A stretch of 64,000 nt of DNA from Bog-756 sp963812885 (GCA_963812885.1 CAWEWZ010000008.1:1-64000), one strand, 5' to 3'; shown: positions 44,782 to 54,631, counted from the stretch's first letter. Notes: generated from the letters alone by a model not told the origin. Made by a program: numbers and translations.

Positions 44782-45384
44782 GTGGAATCGCAACCATTCA
44801 GCGATCAACTTGAACACTGGCTTGAGGCTGGCGGGGTCAAGACGATCGGTGAATTGGGCCAGCTCTTCGAAGAAAAGAGCTTCGCCGTAACCATCGTGGT
44901 GCTGATGTTCGTTCCGGCTCTACCGCTGCCCACAGGGGGGATCACGCATGTCTTCGAGTTGATCGCACTTGTGCTGGCCGCGGAGATGGTCGTCGGTGTC
45001 CGCACCCTCTGGCTCCCCAGGCGATGGCGGGATCGTGAAATCGGCGGTGCGACCAGAAATCGAGCGCTTCCATTCATGGTGCGCCGCATCCGCTGGTTCG
45101 AGCGGTTCTCGCGCCCTCGCATGCGCAGGCTGTTTGGAAAGCGCTGGTGCATCAGCGTGCTCGGATTTTTCATTGTGCTATTCGTCATAGCAGCGGCAGC
45201 GGCACCGCCCTTTTCGGGGCTAGACACCCTCCCCTCGATGGGAGCGGTCGGCGTTGCCTTGGGCATCATCCTGGAGGACACGGTGGTCGTCGCCGTAGGC
45301 ATTGCCATGGGCGCGGGTGGGATCACGTTGATCCTGACGGTAGGCCTGGCCTTGTTCAAGGTGATTCACAATCTGGTGTGGTAA
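44782..45384 (+). CDS. ExoD-family exopolysaccharide-synthesis-related membrane protein
   Basis: A 200-residue membrane protein starting at GTG 44782 (VESQPFSDQLEHWLEAGGVK). Hydrophobic helices include FAVTIVVLMFVPALPLPTGG, THVFELIALVLAAEMVVGVR, GFFIVLFVIAAAAAPPFSGL and LGIILEDTVVVAVGIAMGAG. The PALPLPTGGITHVFE motif, WLPRRWR and SGLDTLPSMGAVGVALGIIL are ExoD-like. ExoD proteins affect exopolysaccharide in rhizobia; their molecular role is unclear. It converges on the USP gene. Confidence 0.8.
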   Translation: MESQPFSDQLEHWLEAGGVKTIGELGQLFEEKSFAVTIVVLMFVPALPLPTGGITHVFELIALVLAAEMVVGVRTLWLPRRWRDREIGGATRNRALPFMVRRIRWFERFSRPRMRRLFGKRWCISVLGFFIVLFVIAAAAAPPFSGLDTLPSMGAVGVALGIILEDTVVVAVGIAMGAGGITLILTVGLALFKVIHNLVW

Positions 45385-45475
45385 ACGTGGAGACGATGCG
45401 ATTGCGGCACTGTGCCGCCGACTCTGCGTTGGCATTCGAACAAGTAAGGCCACACGGGATCGCCGTGGTCCGGTG

Positions 45476-45961
45476 TCACCCTGCGGTCGGGTTATCGGGC
45501 CTTTGGGTACTTGATCTACCTTCGTCGTGTCGGACGACAACGACAGGACATGTTGCGTGCTGCACACAATGCCTACTCACAGATCCGAGAAGCACCTCGG
45601 CGAAGACTCCACGCCCCCGGCTGCCGACGACGAGCAGATCAGCGGTCTGTGCTGCTTCAAGCAGCGCCGACGCGGCATTCCCAAGAACTGCCTCAGCTCG
45701 GACCCGAGCACGCATTGCCTGGGGCACAACCGTCGCAATGGCCTCCTCGAGTCTGGCTCGGACTTCGACTCTCGGATCGGAATCAAGCGGCAGATTAGCA
45801 ATGATGCCAAATGGAGTTGCGTTCTCAGGGAACGGCCAAGCAGTTATCACGTGGAGCGTGGCACCAGTCAACTCCGCTTGGCGAGCAGCCCATCGGAGCG
45901 CATCGATCGAGGAGTCGGAGCCGTCCACGCCGACAACTATTTGCCGCACAGGTGCAACCAC
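45476..45961 (-). CDS. universal stress protein (UspA family)
   Basis: A 161-residue USP: VRQIVVGVDGSDSSIDALRW near the start, THVI-like ATLHVITAWPFPENATPFG, then TADLLVVGSRGRGVFAEVLL and GSVSRHCVQHATCPVVVVRH, the ATP-binding G-x2-G-x9-G(S/T)V motif. Start at GTG 45961. It is one of several minus-strand genes from 57.4 to 45.5 kb and is likely induced with them under redox or metal stress. Confidence 0.85.
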   Translation of the reverse strand: MVAPVRQIVVGVDGSDSSIDALRWAARQAELTGATLHVITAWPFPENATPFGIIANLPLDSDPRVEVRARLEEAIATVVPQAMRARVRAEAVLGNAASALLEAAQTADLLVVGSRGRGVFAEVLLGSVSRHCVQHATCPVVVVRHDEGRSSTQRPDNPTAG

Positions 45962-46035
45962 GCCTGACTCCTGCCTCAGATCATTGCCGGACTCCGGTGC
46001 CGGAACTGTTGCTCCTGTTGCCGGCCGATCATCCA

Positions 46036-47460
46036 CTATTTCTGACCGATCGTCGGCTGGCGAAGACGATCGGCAACGCGAACGAGCAAGATTGCAGCGA
46101 TCAAAATGATCGCACCGATCGTAAAGATGGCGGCGTCGATCCATCCCAGGGCGGGCACAGTTGCGCCTACGTCCGCCGCGATGGACAAGCCACGGGATCC
46201 GTCGGGCCGCATGGCCACGACGCTCCAATCGCCCCCGCTCGGCTTCCACCTGATCGACTGGGTACCGGCTCCGTATGCTGATCGCACCCACATGGTCGTG
46301 GATAGGGCGGTTGGCCAAACTGAGGGTGCCGTTCCGGGATACCGGTGGTACGTCGTCGTGCCACCGGTCAAGGAGGCGATGGTCACATGGCTGACCCCAC
46401 TCAGGTAGTGATCGACGGTGTCGTGCCGGCCTATTCCGATAAAGATGGGCTCGGTCGGGCTGGTGGCGGTGGCGCGAATCCGCACCGTGCCCAGAATCGA
46501 CGATGGGGCGATGTCCGTCGTGTTCCCCAGATCGATCCGATCCGTAGTGATGGCGTAGCTTGACGTAGCAAACGTCCGGGCAGGGGACGTGAGATAGCCG
46601 GAGGCATCACGCTGGGTGTGGTCCAACCAGGCGACGGCTCCACCGCCGGCGAGTGTGCCGATGGAAACGAGTCCCAGGACCGAGCCGATGCACAAAGCAA
46701 TGATCCGGCCCGCTGTCCAACCCGCTTGCCCAGTGGACGCGGCGGTGCCGATCGGATCGGCCCCAGTGACCTGCGTATGAAGGGGCGCCGATGCGCCGCT
46801 CTCGCTCCCGCCCATCTCGAGACGGAAGGGCGGATACTCGTCGGTCATGAGCGTCGCGTAGGCGACGACCCGAACGACCCAGCGATTCAGCCCGAGCACG
46901 AAATCGAAGATCGCCCGGGGGTAGCTGCCAGTGAATGTCAGGATGATGGCGGCGATCAGGACGAGGAGCCCGATCAGGCCGCCCGAGCCCCACGTCGCGG
47001 CATGGTCGGTTCCTGACCAGGCCGTAGCCACTCCCCCCACAAGGATCCCGACAATCAAGTACTGGGGAATGGCCAGCAGCCACCACTTCACCACCACCAG
47101 GCCCCGTGACAGGCGCTCTGGATAGGCGATGTCGAGATGGGCGGGATAGTCGGCGACGTCGGCGAGCGTGAACGGCGGGTATTGGTCAGTGCCCAGGGCC
47201 GCGTAACTGTAGTACGACACACGCCACGTCCATCGGAGCACGCCCACATTGAACTCGAAGAGCGATCTCGGGTAACGACCCGTCAAGAGAATGGAGAAGA
47301 AGGCGACGACGCCCACTACGACGAATGCAATCCATAGGAAGAAGAGCACGAACAGGTGAGGTACCACGAGCAGCCACTTGACCAGCCACAGCCAACGGCT
47401 CAACGTGGGCTGGAGCGTTCCTTCGATCGATACCGGGCTGGTCCGTTGCGATTCCGTCAC
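46036..47460 (-). CDS. DUF4389-domain membrane protein with extracytoplasmic region
   Basis: A 474-residue protein. Two DUF4389 units, each with WLVKWLLVVPHLFVLFFLWI or VVKWWLLAIPQYLIVGILVG helices followed by GRYPRSLFEFNVGVLRWTWR / GSYPRAIFDFVLGLNRWVVR, occupy residues 1-230. Then a helix (ALCIGSVLGLVSIGTLAGGG), a long extracytoplasmic domain with SVWPTALSTTMWVRSAYGAG, and a final C-terminal helix. Function is unknown. ATG 47460 (MTESQRTSPVSIEGTLQPTL) follows the small membrane protein gene by 42 bases. Confidence 0.8.
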   Translation of the reverse strand: MTESQRTSPVSIEGTLQPTLSRWLWLVKWLLVVPHLFVLFFLWIAFVVVGVVAFFSILLTGRYPRSLFEFNVGVLRWTWRVSYYSYAALGTDQYPPFTLADVADYPAHLDIAYPERLSRGLVVVKWWLLAIPQYLIVGILVGGVATAWSGTDHAATWGSGGLIGLLVLIAAIILTFTGSYPRAIFDFVLGLNRWVVRVVAYATLMTDEYPPFRLEMGGSESGASAPLHTQVTGADPIGTAASTGQAGWTAGRIIALCIGSVLGLVSIGTLAGGGAVAWLDHTQRDASGYLTSPARTFATSSYAITTDRIDLGNTTDIAPSSILGTVRIRATATSPTEPIFIGIGRHDTVDHYLSGVSHVTIASLTGGTTTYHRYPGTAPSVWPTALSTTMWVRSAYGAGTQSIRWKPSGGDWSVVAMRPDGSRGLSIAADVGATVPALGWIDAAIFTIGAIILIAAILLVRVADRLRQPTIGQK

Positions 47461-47502
47461 GGTTCTCTTCCTATTTCGTCTTCAGGAGCAGTGGACCACT
47501 GC

Positions 47503-47709
47503 TCACGTCGGCAGTTGCAGCACGTGGTAGACGACAAATGCTGGCCAGAACAGCGCCTTTATGAAGGCCAGGACGACGAGCCAGAAGGTGCCGGAATGGG
47601 TGTGCAGGTAGTAGACGAGGGCTCCGATGAAGCCCAGGAACCAGATGCCGCCGATCCCACCACTCTTCACAACGCTCCTCTTCGAGTTGCTGGTATCGCT
47701 ATTGGCCAT
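47503..47709 (-). CDS. small membrane protein (68 aa)
   Basis: MANSDTSNSKRSVVKSGGIG then two hydrophobic segments, IWFLGFIGALVYYLHTHSG and FWLVVLAFIKALFWPAFVVY, ending HVLQLPT. A two-helix protein in the same operon-like run as the DUF4389 gene. No family recognised. Confidence 0.65.
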   Translation of the reverse strand: MANSDTSNSKRSVVKSGGIGGIWFLGFIGALVYYLHTHSGTFWLVVLAFIKALFWPAFVVYHVLQLPT

Positions 47710-48051
47710 CAGGTTCACAGTTTCTGGAAGGCTGCCGAGGGGTATCGCATCGACGGACCCCTTTCTGTGATGCCACCGCAACTGAGCACAGGAATTCGGT
47801 AGTCATGGTTCAATCGTGATGGGTAGACGAGTTCCGCACCAGGGCCGAAAGACCCGACGGCCGCCTGCCCCGACCGACGCGGGTCTGGGCCGGACCGATG
47901 GAATCTCCAGGTTCCGTCATTGGCAGTTGGCGCCCATCGAGCGACCGCCGTTCGATGATGCTCTCCTGGTCGATGGCTGCCTGCCTTCCGGTTGGGGAGT
48001 TGGTGGCGGGCCTTGAAGCTGACAAACCAAAGACCGAGCTTTCCGGCGCCA
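47710..48051. other. spacer between the ATPase and the small membrane protein
   Basis: About 340 bases with no convincing gene; a short open frame here has no family-like features. It may hold a promoter for the downstream (minus) genes. Confidence 0.4.
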
Positions 48052-50410
48052 TCAGCTAGCCCGGGCCACACCTCGTTCCCGTCTCGGTTCATCGGCAAGC
48101 GACAGGTAGTTCTCGTCCTCTTGGGCGGTGTGAAGCTTCAAAATGGCGTGCAATCCGTAAAGAAGGCTGCGTAGCTCCATGAGGTCTACCTCGTCGACCC
48201 CGTCCGGCCCTATGTCGTCGATGAGCTGACCCAGCCGCCGGATCTGATGAATGATCTCGATGTGGGCCCGGCTCATGGTGGCCATGGGGTCGCTTCCCCC
48301 GAAGAAGCGTCCGAGTGCCGGATAGAGTTCCTCTTCCTCGGATATCTCGTGAGGCTGGACCTCCTCGATAAGCATCCGGTGCACGCGCTGTACCTCTTCC
48401 AAGGCATCCCTCGAATCGAGCGATCCCGAGGGCATCGGCGACCTCGTGGGGGCGATTGATGTCGTTCCGGATGGCCAGGTGCTCTTCCTGGAACCGCTGA
48501 GTCAGCAGCGTGTCTCCTCGCCGAGCCGTACCTCGGTCATCGCCCCCGCGCAGCGCTCGGAGGGCGTTGAGGATCACAGCCACGTCGATGACCTCTTGGA
48601 GGATCGCTCCCCAGACAGCCGGTAGGAGACCCACTGCAGCGACGCCCATGGCGGCCATGGAGAGCGCCATCCCTGCCACCATGCTCTCGATGGCGATTCG
48701 CCGGGTGCGTCGGGCAATTGCTGCTGCCTCACCCAGGCGATCCAATCGGTCGACGGTAAGCACCACATCAGCTGCTTCGGAGGCCGCCGTGGCCCCTCGG
48801 GCCCCAAGAGCAACTCCGACGTCTGCCAGGGCGAGTGCGGGCGCGTCGTTGACCCCGTCACCCACCATCATGGTGGGCGCGCGGCGCGTCTCGAGCTTCA
48901 CGACATCGAGCTTTTCGGCCGGGGAGCGCTCGGCCAGCACCTCATCGACCCCGATGACCGCCCCGACAGTCTCGGCCACCTCGGTCCGATCACCTGTCAC
49001 CATTACGATCCGGTCGATCCCGCTCCTCCTGAGTGAGCGGAGGGTCCGGGCAGCGTCGGGCCGCAGGGGATCATCGAATACCAGGACACCTGCCGGTACG
49101 CCGTCGATGCCCACGAAGACGGTGAGAGCACCATCGAGGTGTGCCTTGCGACGTGCCGAGCGGGCCCACTTGGGTGTGCCTGTTACTCCTGACCACGACG
49201 CTTTCCCTACCGCCACCTGGCGTCCGGCCACCGTCCCTCGGATGCCCTGGCCGGCGAGCTCCTCGACTCCCTCCGGGAGTGAGAGCTCGCATTTCTGCTC
49301 GAATGCCGACTGGACGACAGCGCTGGCCAGGACATGGGGCGAGACCTGGTCCAGGGAGGCAGCCAGCTGAAGGATCCGGTCGGCAGGTGCCGACCCGGCG
49401 CACACGACCCCGGTCAGCACCGGGTGCCCGACGGTCATGGTCCCGGTCTTGTCGATGAGCAGAGTCGTGCAGGTGGCGAGCTTTTCGAGGATCGCCCCAC
49501 CCTTGACGATGACTCCTCGCTTGGCGGCACGGGACAGGCCCGAGACCAGGGCCACCGGCGCCGCCAGGATCAGTGGACAGGGGGTGGCCACCACCAGGAC
49601 GGCCACGGCACGGCTCGCCCCACCCGCCGCCCAGGCGATTCCAGCGACGGCCAGGGTCACGGCAAGAAAGCTCAGCGCATAGCGGTCGGCCAGCCGGACC
49701 ACCGGCGCTTGGGAGTGCTCGGCCTCGGTGACCAGCCGGACGACGCCGGCGTAGGTGCTGTCTTCAGCACTGGTCACGGCCCGGAGGTCCATGGGACCGC
49801 CGGCGTTCACGACTCCGCTTCGGACCCGGTCCCCGACGACGTGTTCCACGGGGAGCGGCTCCCCGGTGAGCGCCGACTCGTCGAGGACGGCTGAGGACGA
49901 GACCAGCGAGCCATCCACCGGCACGACCTCTCCAGAGGCCACGAGGAGGAGATCCCCTGGCACCACCTGGCCAAGGGCGATGGTGACGAGGCCACCGTCC
50001 CGGTAGCGGTGCGCGGACTTTGGGGTTCGCTCGAGCAACACCTGGAGTTCGCTGCGGGCCTGACCGGCCGCCCACCCTTCGAGGGCTCGGCCGCTGGCAA
50101 GCATCACGCTGATGACCGCCGCGGCAAGGTACTCGCCGACAGCCACTGCACCCACCAGGGCGAGCAGGGCGATGATATCCACCCCCAGTCGACCGCGGAG
50201 GAGGCTCTCGATAGTCGAGCCGATGGACAAGGCGATCCCACACCCGGCAACGATGATCCAGATCAGGTTCCCCTGCGCACCCGCACCAGCCCAGTGGAGG
50301 AGGCCGCCAACTACCAGTCCGCCGATGGTAATCCCGAGTGGCATGAGCGTGCCGGGACGCGAGGCCATCCAGGGTGACCCGATCCAAGGTCGGCTGTCCA
50401 TGGCATCCAT
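48052..50410 (-). CDS. P1B-5-type metal-transporting ATPase with C-terminal hemerythrin domain (frameshifted)
   Basis: About 785 residues. Membrane helices come first, with no N-terminal HMA domain. The transmembrane metal motif is VVATPCPLILAAPVALVSGL (TPC, group P1B-5). Then LLIDKTGTMTVGHP (phosphorylated Asp), SPHVLASAVV, the hinge TMMVGDGVNDAPALALADVG, and ALTGEP earlier for the actuator. After LRALRGGDDRG the C-terminus continues EEHLAIRNDINRPHEVADAL and, after an extra G near 48426, RVHRMLIEEVQPHEISEEEE, MSRAHIEIIHQIRRL and LHAILKLHTAQEDENYLSL, all His/Glu/Asp ligands of a di-iron hemerythrin. Known relatives (Nia) move Ni or Fe out. Start 50410 or 50401. Confidence 0.85.
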
Positions 50411-50529
50411 GGTGCGGCACTTGGGTGCCAGGACGTAGGGCCGAAGGTCAGAAGTAGTCGAAATGATCGAGAGTTCACCAGTCTGGTCCGACCGAGGTCG
50501 AAGAACTCGCCGGCCAGGTCGTGGGGGCA

Positions 50530-50584
50530 AACCAAGAGCCACCGCCGACACGAGGTGGGCAGTGGCTCTTGGTTGAGAGGACAA
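50530..50584 (-). terminator. 13-bp perfect hairpin after the secreted protein gene
   Basis: AACCAAGAGCCAC (50530-50542) pairs with GTGGCTCTTGGTT (50572-50584) across a 29-base loop. Read on the minus strand the hairpin follows the stop of the secreted protein gene (50600) and is followed by TTTG, a weak U tract. It may end transcription before the ATPase gene, or be an attenuator for it. Confidence 0.6.
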
Positions 50585-50599
50585 ATGACCCGAGTCAGG

Positions 50600-51268
50600 T
50601 CACAGCGAACCTTTGATCGTGCACGTCTCGTGGGTCCCGACATTGACCGCCTTACCGACGATCGTATTGATGCCCGACTTCGGATTGATGACGGGGGAGA
50701 CACTGAACGAGCCGTCCGAAATGGTCTTGACGGTGGTGTTCACGAAGAGCGACCCGTTGTCCGACAGGGTGACCTTCCACGGCACACCAGCCTGATGGCG
50801 GACCATGTCGACGCCGAAGTCGACGCTGAGCTTTCCGGTGTCCTCCCGCTGGACCTGGAGATTGGCCACACTGCTGCCACTGCACTTGGCGTTGATGTTG
50901 ACGTTGGCCGGCCGGGTAGTGGCGCCGGTATGGGTTGCTGCCAGGAGCGACTTGGTGTGGTCGTACAAAGCTGACTGGGATTCACCAGTCACATCGTGTT
51001 GGACCGACCCAGAGTCGGATCTGGTGTCGGGTGTGCTCCGGGTGTCCTTGCTGTATCCGGCCAAATCGATGCTCTTGTCGGTGCGCGTGTCTTGAGAGTT
51101 CTCGCGCTGACTTCCCATAGCGCTATCTCGACGGGCTCCGTCTTCGGCATGGCGCACGGCAACAGTGGCGGCACCGGCATGGGTCGCCGGCAGGATCGCG
51201 AGGGTCGCGAATCCAGCAGCGCCGATGACTCCGGCGGCGATGAGGTTGGTGATGCGGTGGTTCGACAT
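50600..51268 (-). CDS. secreted protein of unknown function
   Basis: A 222-residue protein. The first 33 residues are a signal peptide (LIAAGVIGAAGFATLAILPA, with THAGAA as a likely cleavage site). The mature part is polar, with Asp/Arg/Ser/Thr-rich repeats DKSIDLAGYSKDTRSTPDTR, and later GTVKTISDGSFSVSPVINP-like sequence with Cys in KCSGSSV and HETCTIKG. No domain recognised. It sits between the response regulator and the ATPase gene, so it may be a target of the two-component system. Confidence 0.72.
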   Translation of the reverse strand: MSNHRITNLIAAGVIGAAGFATLAILPATHAGAATVAVRHAEDGARRDSAMGSQRENSQDTRTDKSIDLAGYSKDTRSTPDTRSDSGSVQHDVTGESQSALYDHTKSLLAATHTGATTRPANVNINAKCSGSSVANLQVQREDTGKLSVDFGVDMVRHQAGVPWKVTLSDNGSLFVNTTVKTISDGSFSVSPVINPKSGINTIVGKAVNVGTHETCTIKGSL

Positions 51269-51344
51269 TGTTCTTGCTCCTTGATGATAGGGGGTGACTT
51301 CCTACCGTCACTGTGAAGCCTGCACATGAGGCCCCCGTTGGAGA

Positions 51345-52028
51345 TCAATGAGAATCCTCTAATGAGGCGACCGGTCCCAGGCGGTAACCGACGCCCCGGA
51401 CGGTGGAGATCACGTCAGGCCCGAGCTTCTTCCGCAGATAACGGACATAGACGTCGACGATGTTCGACCCGGGATCGAAGTCGTAGCCCCAAACATGGCT
51501 GAGCAGCTGCTGACGCGACAGGATCTGGCCCTGGTGGGCAAGGAAGGTCTCGAGGAGCAAGAACTCCTTCCCCGTCAATTCAACCGCTTTACCCGCCCGT
51601 TCGACACGCCGACCGGCGAGGTCAACGGACAGGTCGCCCAACTCAATTCGCTTCACCGCGGCAGGGCCCGTTTCGCGGAGTCGAGAGCGGATCCTGGCCA
51701 AGAGTTCCTCGAACCGGAAGGGCTTGGGGATGAAGTCACTGGCCCCGAGGTCCAGACCGGCGACCAGGGTTTCGATGTCGTCTTGGGCGGTGAGGATGAC
51801 CACCGGAATCTTGTTCCCCTCCCTCCGGAGCTCGGTCAGCACCGAGAGGCCGTCCATTCCCGGGAGCCCGAGGTCGAGGACGACCAGGTCGAACTCGTTG
51901 GTTCGCAATGTCCAGAGTGCGGTCAACCCGTCCTCGACAACCGAGGCGGTATGGCCGGCAGCGGTGAGCCCTTTCATGACGAACGACGAGATGCCAGGCT
52001 CGTCCTCGGCCACCAAGATGCGACTCAT
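51345..52028 (-). CDS. OmpR/PhoB-type response regulator
   Basis: A 227-residue regulator. The receiver has the acidic pair ILVAEDEPGIS, the phosphorylated Asp in VVLDLGLPGMDGLSVLTELR near residue 52, VVILTAQDD and the Lys of IPKPFRFEELLARI. The C-terminal winged helix has ELTGKEFLLLETFLAHQGQI and VDVYVRYLRKKLGPDVISTV. ATG 52028 overlaps the kinase gene's stop by four bases. It acts downstream of the histidine kinase, with targets probably among the adjacent genes. Confidence 0.93.
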   Translation of the reverse strand: MSRILVAEDEPGISSFVMKGLTAAGHTASVVEDGLTALWTLRTNEFDLVVLDLGLPGMDGLSVLTELRREGNKIPVVILTAQDDIETLVAGLDLGASDFIPKPFRFEELLARIRSRLRETGPAAVKRIELGDLSVDLAGRRVERAGKAVELTGKEFLLLETFLAHQGQILSRQQLLSHVWGYDFDPGSNIVDVYVRYLRKKLGPDVISTVRGVGYRLGPVASLEDSH

Positions 52029-53497
52029 CTCCGACCCTCGTCGTCGGAGTCCGAGAGTGGGAATCTCATGGTGAACAGTGCACCACCGAGTTCGCTCCGT
52101 CCGACCGACACCTGCCCATGATGGGCCTCAGCGATCGCTCTGACAATGGGAAGACCGAGGCCGAAGTGCTCGCCGGTCCTCCGATCACCGCCAGCACGGG
52201 AGAAGCCCTCGAAGACCGTGGCCCGCAGATCCTCTGGCACGCCGGTCCCGGCGTCCCCCACCCAGAGGTCAGCCCAGCCTGCGTCGACGCGAGAACCGAG
52301 CTCGATCCGGTCCCCGGGCTCGGTGTGCTGGGTAGCGTTCTGTGCCAGTTGAATCCATGCCTGGGTCAATCGTTGACGATCGGCCAGCACCTCGACATCA
52401 GCCCGGCCGCCGTCCAACCACAGACGATCGGCTAGGGACGTGGCCTTGTCCTCGACCTCGGCAGTCAGGGTCGCAAGGTTGACCAACGCGAGGCGAAGGA
52501 AGTCGGGCCGCTCAGCCCGGGCCAGGACGAGGAGATCGCTGACCATGCGACCCATCCGGTCCAACTCGTCGGTCACGACCGTGCGCACCTCTTCGAGCTC
52601 TGCTGGATTGTCGCCAAGCAGCTCCAGGTGGCCCCGGATCACCGTGAGCGGAGTCCGCAGCTCGTGGCCGGCATCATCAATGAATTGTCGTTGGGTGCGG
52701 AAGGCCGACTCGACGCGATCCAACATGGCGTTGAAGTCAGCGGCCAACCGGCCCAGCTCGTCGTTGCCTTTCACCTCCAATCGATGGGACAGATCCGATT
52801 CGGTCACGGACCGAGCGGCGACCTCCAACTCTCTGAGAGGGGCGAGTATCCTTCCTGCGATCAGCCAGGCACCGATGATTGCGGCGATGAGGGCTACGAA
52901 GCCGACCGTTGCGGAGATGCCTATGGTGGTGTTGACGCTTGCCCGCTCTCGGTCGATGAATGTGGCCGCCACAAAGATGTCCGACCCCACAGGCATGCCC
53001 CTGGTCACGGGGATCGGGGCTGCCAGGTAGCGGACCATCCCGGCCGACGTTTGAACCGTTCCAAATGTGGCCCGTCGCACCGCGGCCCACTGGCTGATAA
53101 GGCGATGATCGGATGCCAACGCCGGAGTCGATCTTGCGGGGATTCTGGTCAGTACTTTTCCATCGGAGATCGCCAGAAGCTGCTGCGACTGTGCCGGCGT
53201 GGCTCGGCTCAAGGCAGCCCGGACCGATGCATCAATGCTGACAGACGGACGCTGGGATACCGGAGCTGCGCCCGAACGGTTGAGCCCGATCTCCTGCAAC
53301 TCATGGGTCAGTTCACTGTCGGTCTCTTGGGACAGATGTCGGAGCAAGACGATCCGAGTGGCCACCACCGATGCGGCAAGGGCAAGCGTCACGAGAAGGG
53401 TGAACCACAACAGGATTCGGAAGCGAGTTGAAACTCGTGGAATTTGGATTCCCTCACCTCTTTCGATGCTTGAGAGCTGAACAACATTCTGAGGCAC
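52025..53497 (-). CDS. sensor histidine kinase
   Basis: A 490-residue kinase. A helix near residue 28-48 (FRILLWFTLLVTLALAASVV), a periplasmic domain of about 140 residues, a second helix VGFVALIAAIIGAWLIAGRI, a HAMP domain (APLRELEVAARSVTESDLSH), a HisKA domain with the phosphorylated His in DAGHELRTPLTVIRGHL, and the ATPase domain with AQNATQHTE, DAGTGVPEDL and HFGLGLPIVRAI. The kinase gene precedes the regulator gene, the reverse of the commonest order. The signal is not known, but the neighbours suggest metal or redox stress. Confidence 0.93.
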   Translation of the reverse strand: MPQNVVQLSSIERGEGIQIPRVSTRFRILLWFTLLVTLALAASVVATRIVLLRHLSQETDSELTHELQEIGLNRSGAAPVSQRPSVSIDASVRAALSRATPAQSQQLLAISDGKVLTRIPARSTPALASDHRLISQWAAVRRATFGTVQTSAGMVRYLAAPIPVTRGMPVGSDIFVAATFIDRERASVNTTIGISATVGFVALIAAIIGAWLIAGRILAPLRELEVAARSVTESDLSHRLEVKGNDELGRLAADFNAMLDRVESAFRTQRQFIDDAGHELRTPLTVIRGHLELLGDNPAELEEVRTVVTDELDRMGRMVSDLLVLARAERPDFLRLALVNLATLTAEVEDKATSLADRLWLDGGRADVEVLADRQRLTQAWIQLAQNATQHTEPGDRIELGSRVDAGWADLWVGDAGTGVPEDLRATVFEGFSRAGGDRRTGEHFGLGLPIVRAIAEAHHGQVSVGRSELGGALFTMRFPLSDSDDEGRR

Positions 53498-53689
53498 AAA
53501 GAGAATTGCGGGACAGGGCCGAAAGTACCAATTCGCCTCTGTATCACTCGATCACAGGCCAGGGTCTTCGGTGAGGGAACGCATAAACTGTGAGGCGGGC
53601 ACGACGGTCTTCACAAGGGCGATGGATTCCCTGCATACATGCACATCGCCTGGATGTGTCCGCTCACGCCTCTTTCGGTACGGTGTCCA

Positions 53690-54631
53690 TCAGCCAGCGG
53701 CCAGCACGGTGACGAAGTCCCGGGACCACCCAACCTGGTACTGGTCCCCGGGACGGTTTTGGCCAGGGATGCCGGGTGCCAGCGCGCCCCCCGGCGTCGT
53801 CGCCGTTGCGAGTTGCACCCATTCTGGATTGATGTCCAGCTCCATTCCGGTCAGCGCGCCAGCGCTGATCAATGCATCGGCCAGATCCACCGGTAGGACG
53901 TTCATGCTGGCCGCGAAGAGCAGATTCCCGGCACCATCTTCGGCGAGCGAGCTCCGGGCAACCGTCGCCCCTCCGCCCAGGGTGGCCCCCCAGGCAGCGA
54001 TGTCAGAGATGTTCTGTGCGGGCCGCCCGCCGGTGACCAGAGGAGGGAGGTTCTGTCGGACGCTGGCCACCTGCTCGCCGGCAGCCGGGAGGCCCTGGCC
54101 CCAGATTCCGACGTGCGCCTTCCCATCGGTATCGATGACCAGACTCCCGTATCCAGCCAGGAGCGGAACAAGTATCTGGCCACTCAATTCGAAGCCACCG
54201 GCACCGGCGCTGGCTTCGAATCCCCCGTTGAAGGCGGCCAGAAGAGCTGGTGCTTCGATCGGACCGATCGAAGAGTTGTCATTGGCCGCCACGGTCGCGC
54301 TTCCCCGTGGAGGGTCGGCGCCCCCGACATGGAGGCCGAACTGCGTGTGACCGGCCCGGAACCTGAAGACGGTCACCACATGTCCAGTGGGTTCGGTGAC
54401 CGATCGGCTGTCCACGGCAATCGCCGTGCCGACGGTGGAGACGGGAGTCCACCCCGGCTGTTCGGTGGTCGTGGTGGTGGTCGGAGGCGCCGTGGTCGGA
54501 GGAACGGAGCGGGGGTTCGTGACCTTGGCCGAGACGGCACCGGAGGTGCACCCGCCGAGCACCAGGCAGGTCAGCGTGACGATGGCGGTGGCCACGCTCC
54601 GCTGCTTTGGAAGCCGTCTAAATGGACTCAA
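53690..54631 (-). CDS. phosphodiester-glycosidase-like lipoprotein
   Basis: A 313-residue lipoprotein: the lipobox LTCLVLGGCTSG gives Cys near residue 28, followed by a Thr/Pro-rich linker (TTAPPTTTTTTEQPGWTP). The main domain has LLAAFNGGFEASAGAGGFEL, GYGSLVIDTDGKAHVGIWGQ, RQNLPPLVTGGRP and LMELDINPEW-like segments, matching the phosphodiester glycosidase/DUF2233 family (NAGPA-like). Its role here may be on cell-surface polymers. Its start overlaps the end of the ApbE gene by 14 bases. Confidence 0.76.
   Translation of the reverse strand: MSPFRRLPKQRSVATAIVTLTCLVLGGCTSGAVSAKVTNPRSVPPTTAPPTTTTTTEQPGWTPVSTVGTAIAVDSRSVTEPTGHVVTVFRFRAGHTQFGLHVGGADPPRGSATVAANDNSSIGPIEAPALLAAFNGGFEASAGAGGFELSGQILVPLLAGYGSLVIDTDGKAHVGIWGQGLPAAGEQVASVRQNLPPLVTGGRPAQNISDIAAWGATLGGGATVARSSLAEDGAGNLLFAASMNVLPVDLADALISAGALTGMELDINPEWVQLATATTPGGALAPGIPGQNRPGDQYQVGWSRDFVTVLAAG

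Noticed and set aside
47715..48098. Minus-strand open frame of 127 residues between the small membrane protein and ATPase
   Set aside because: It overlaps the true C-terminus of the hemerythrin domain and lacks a conserved look.
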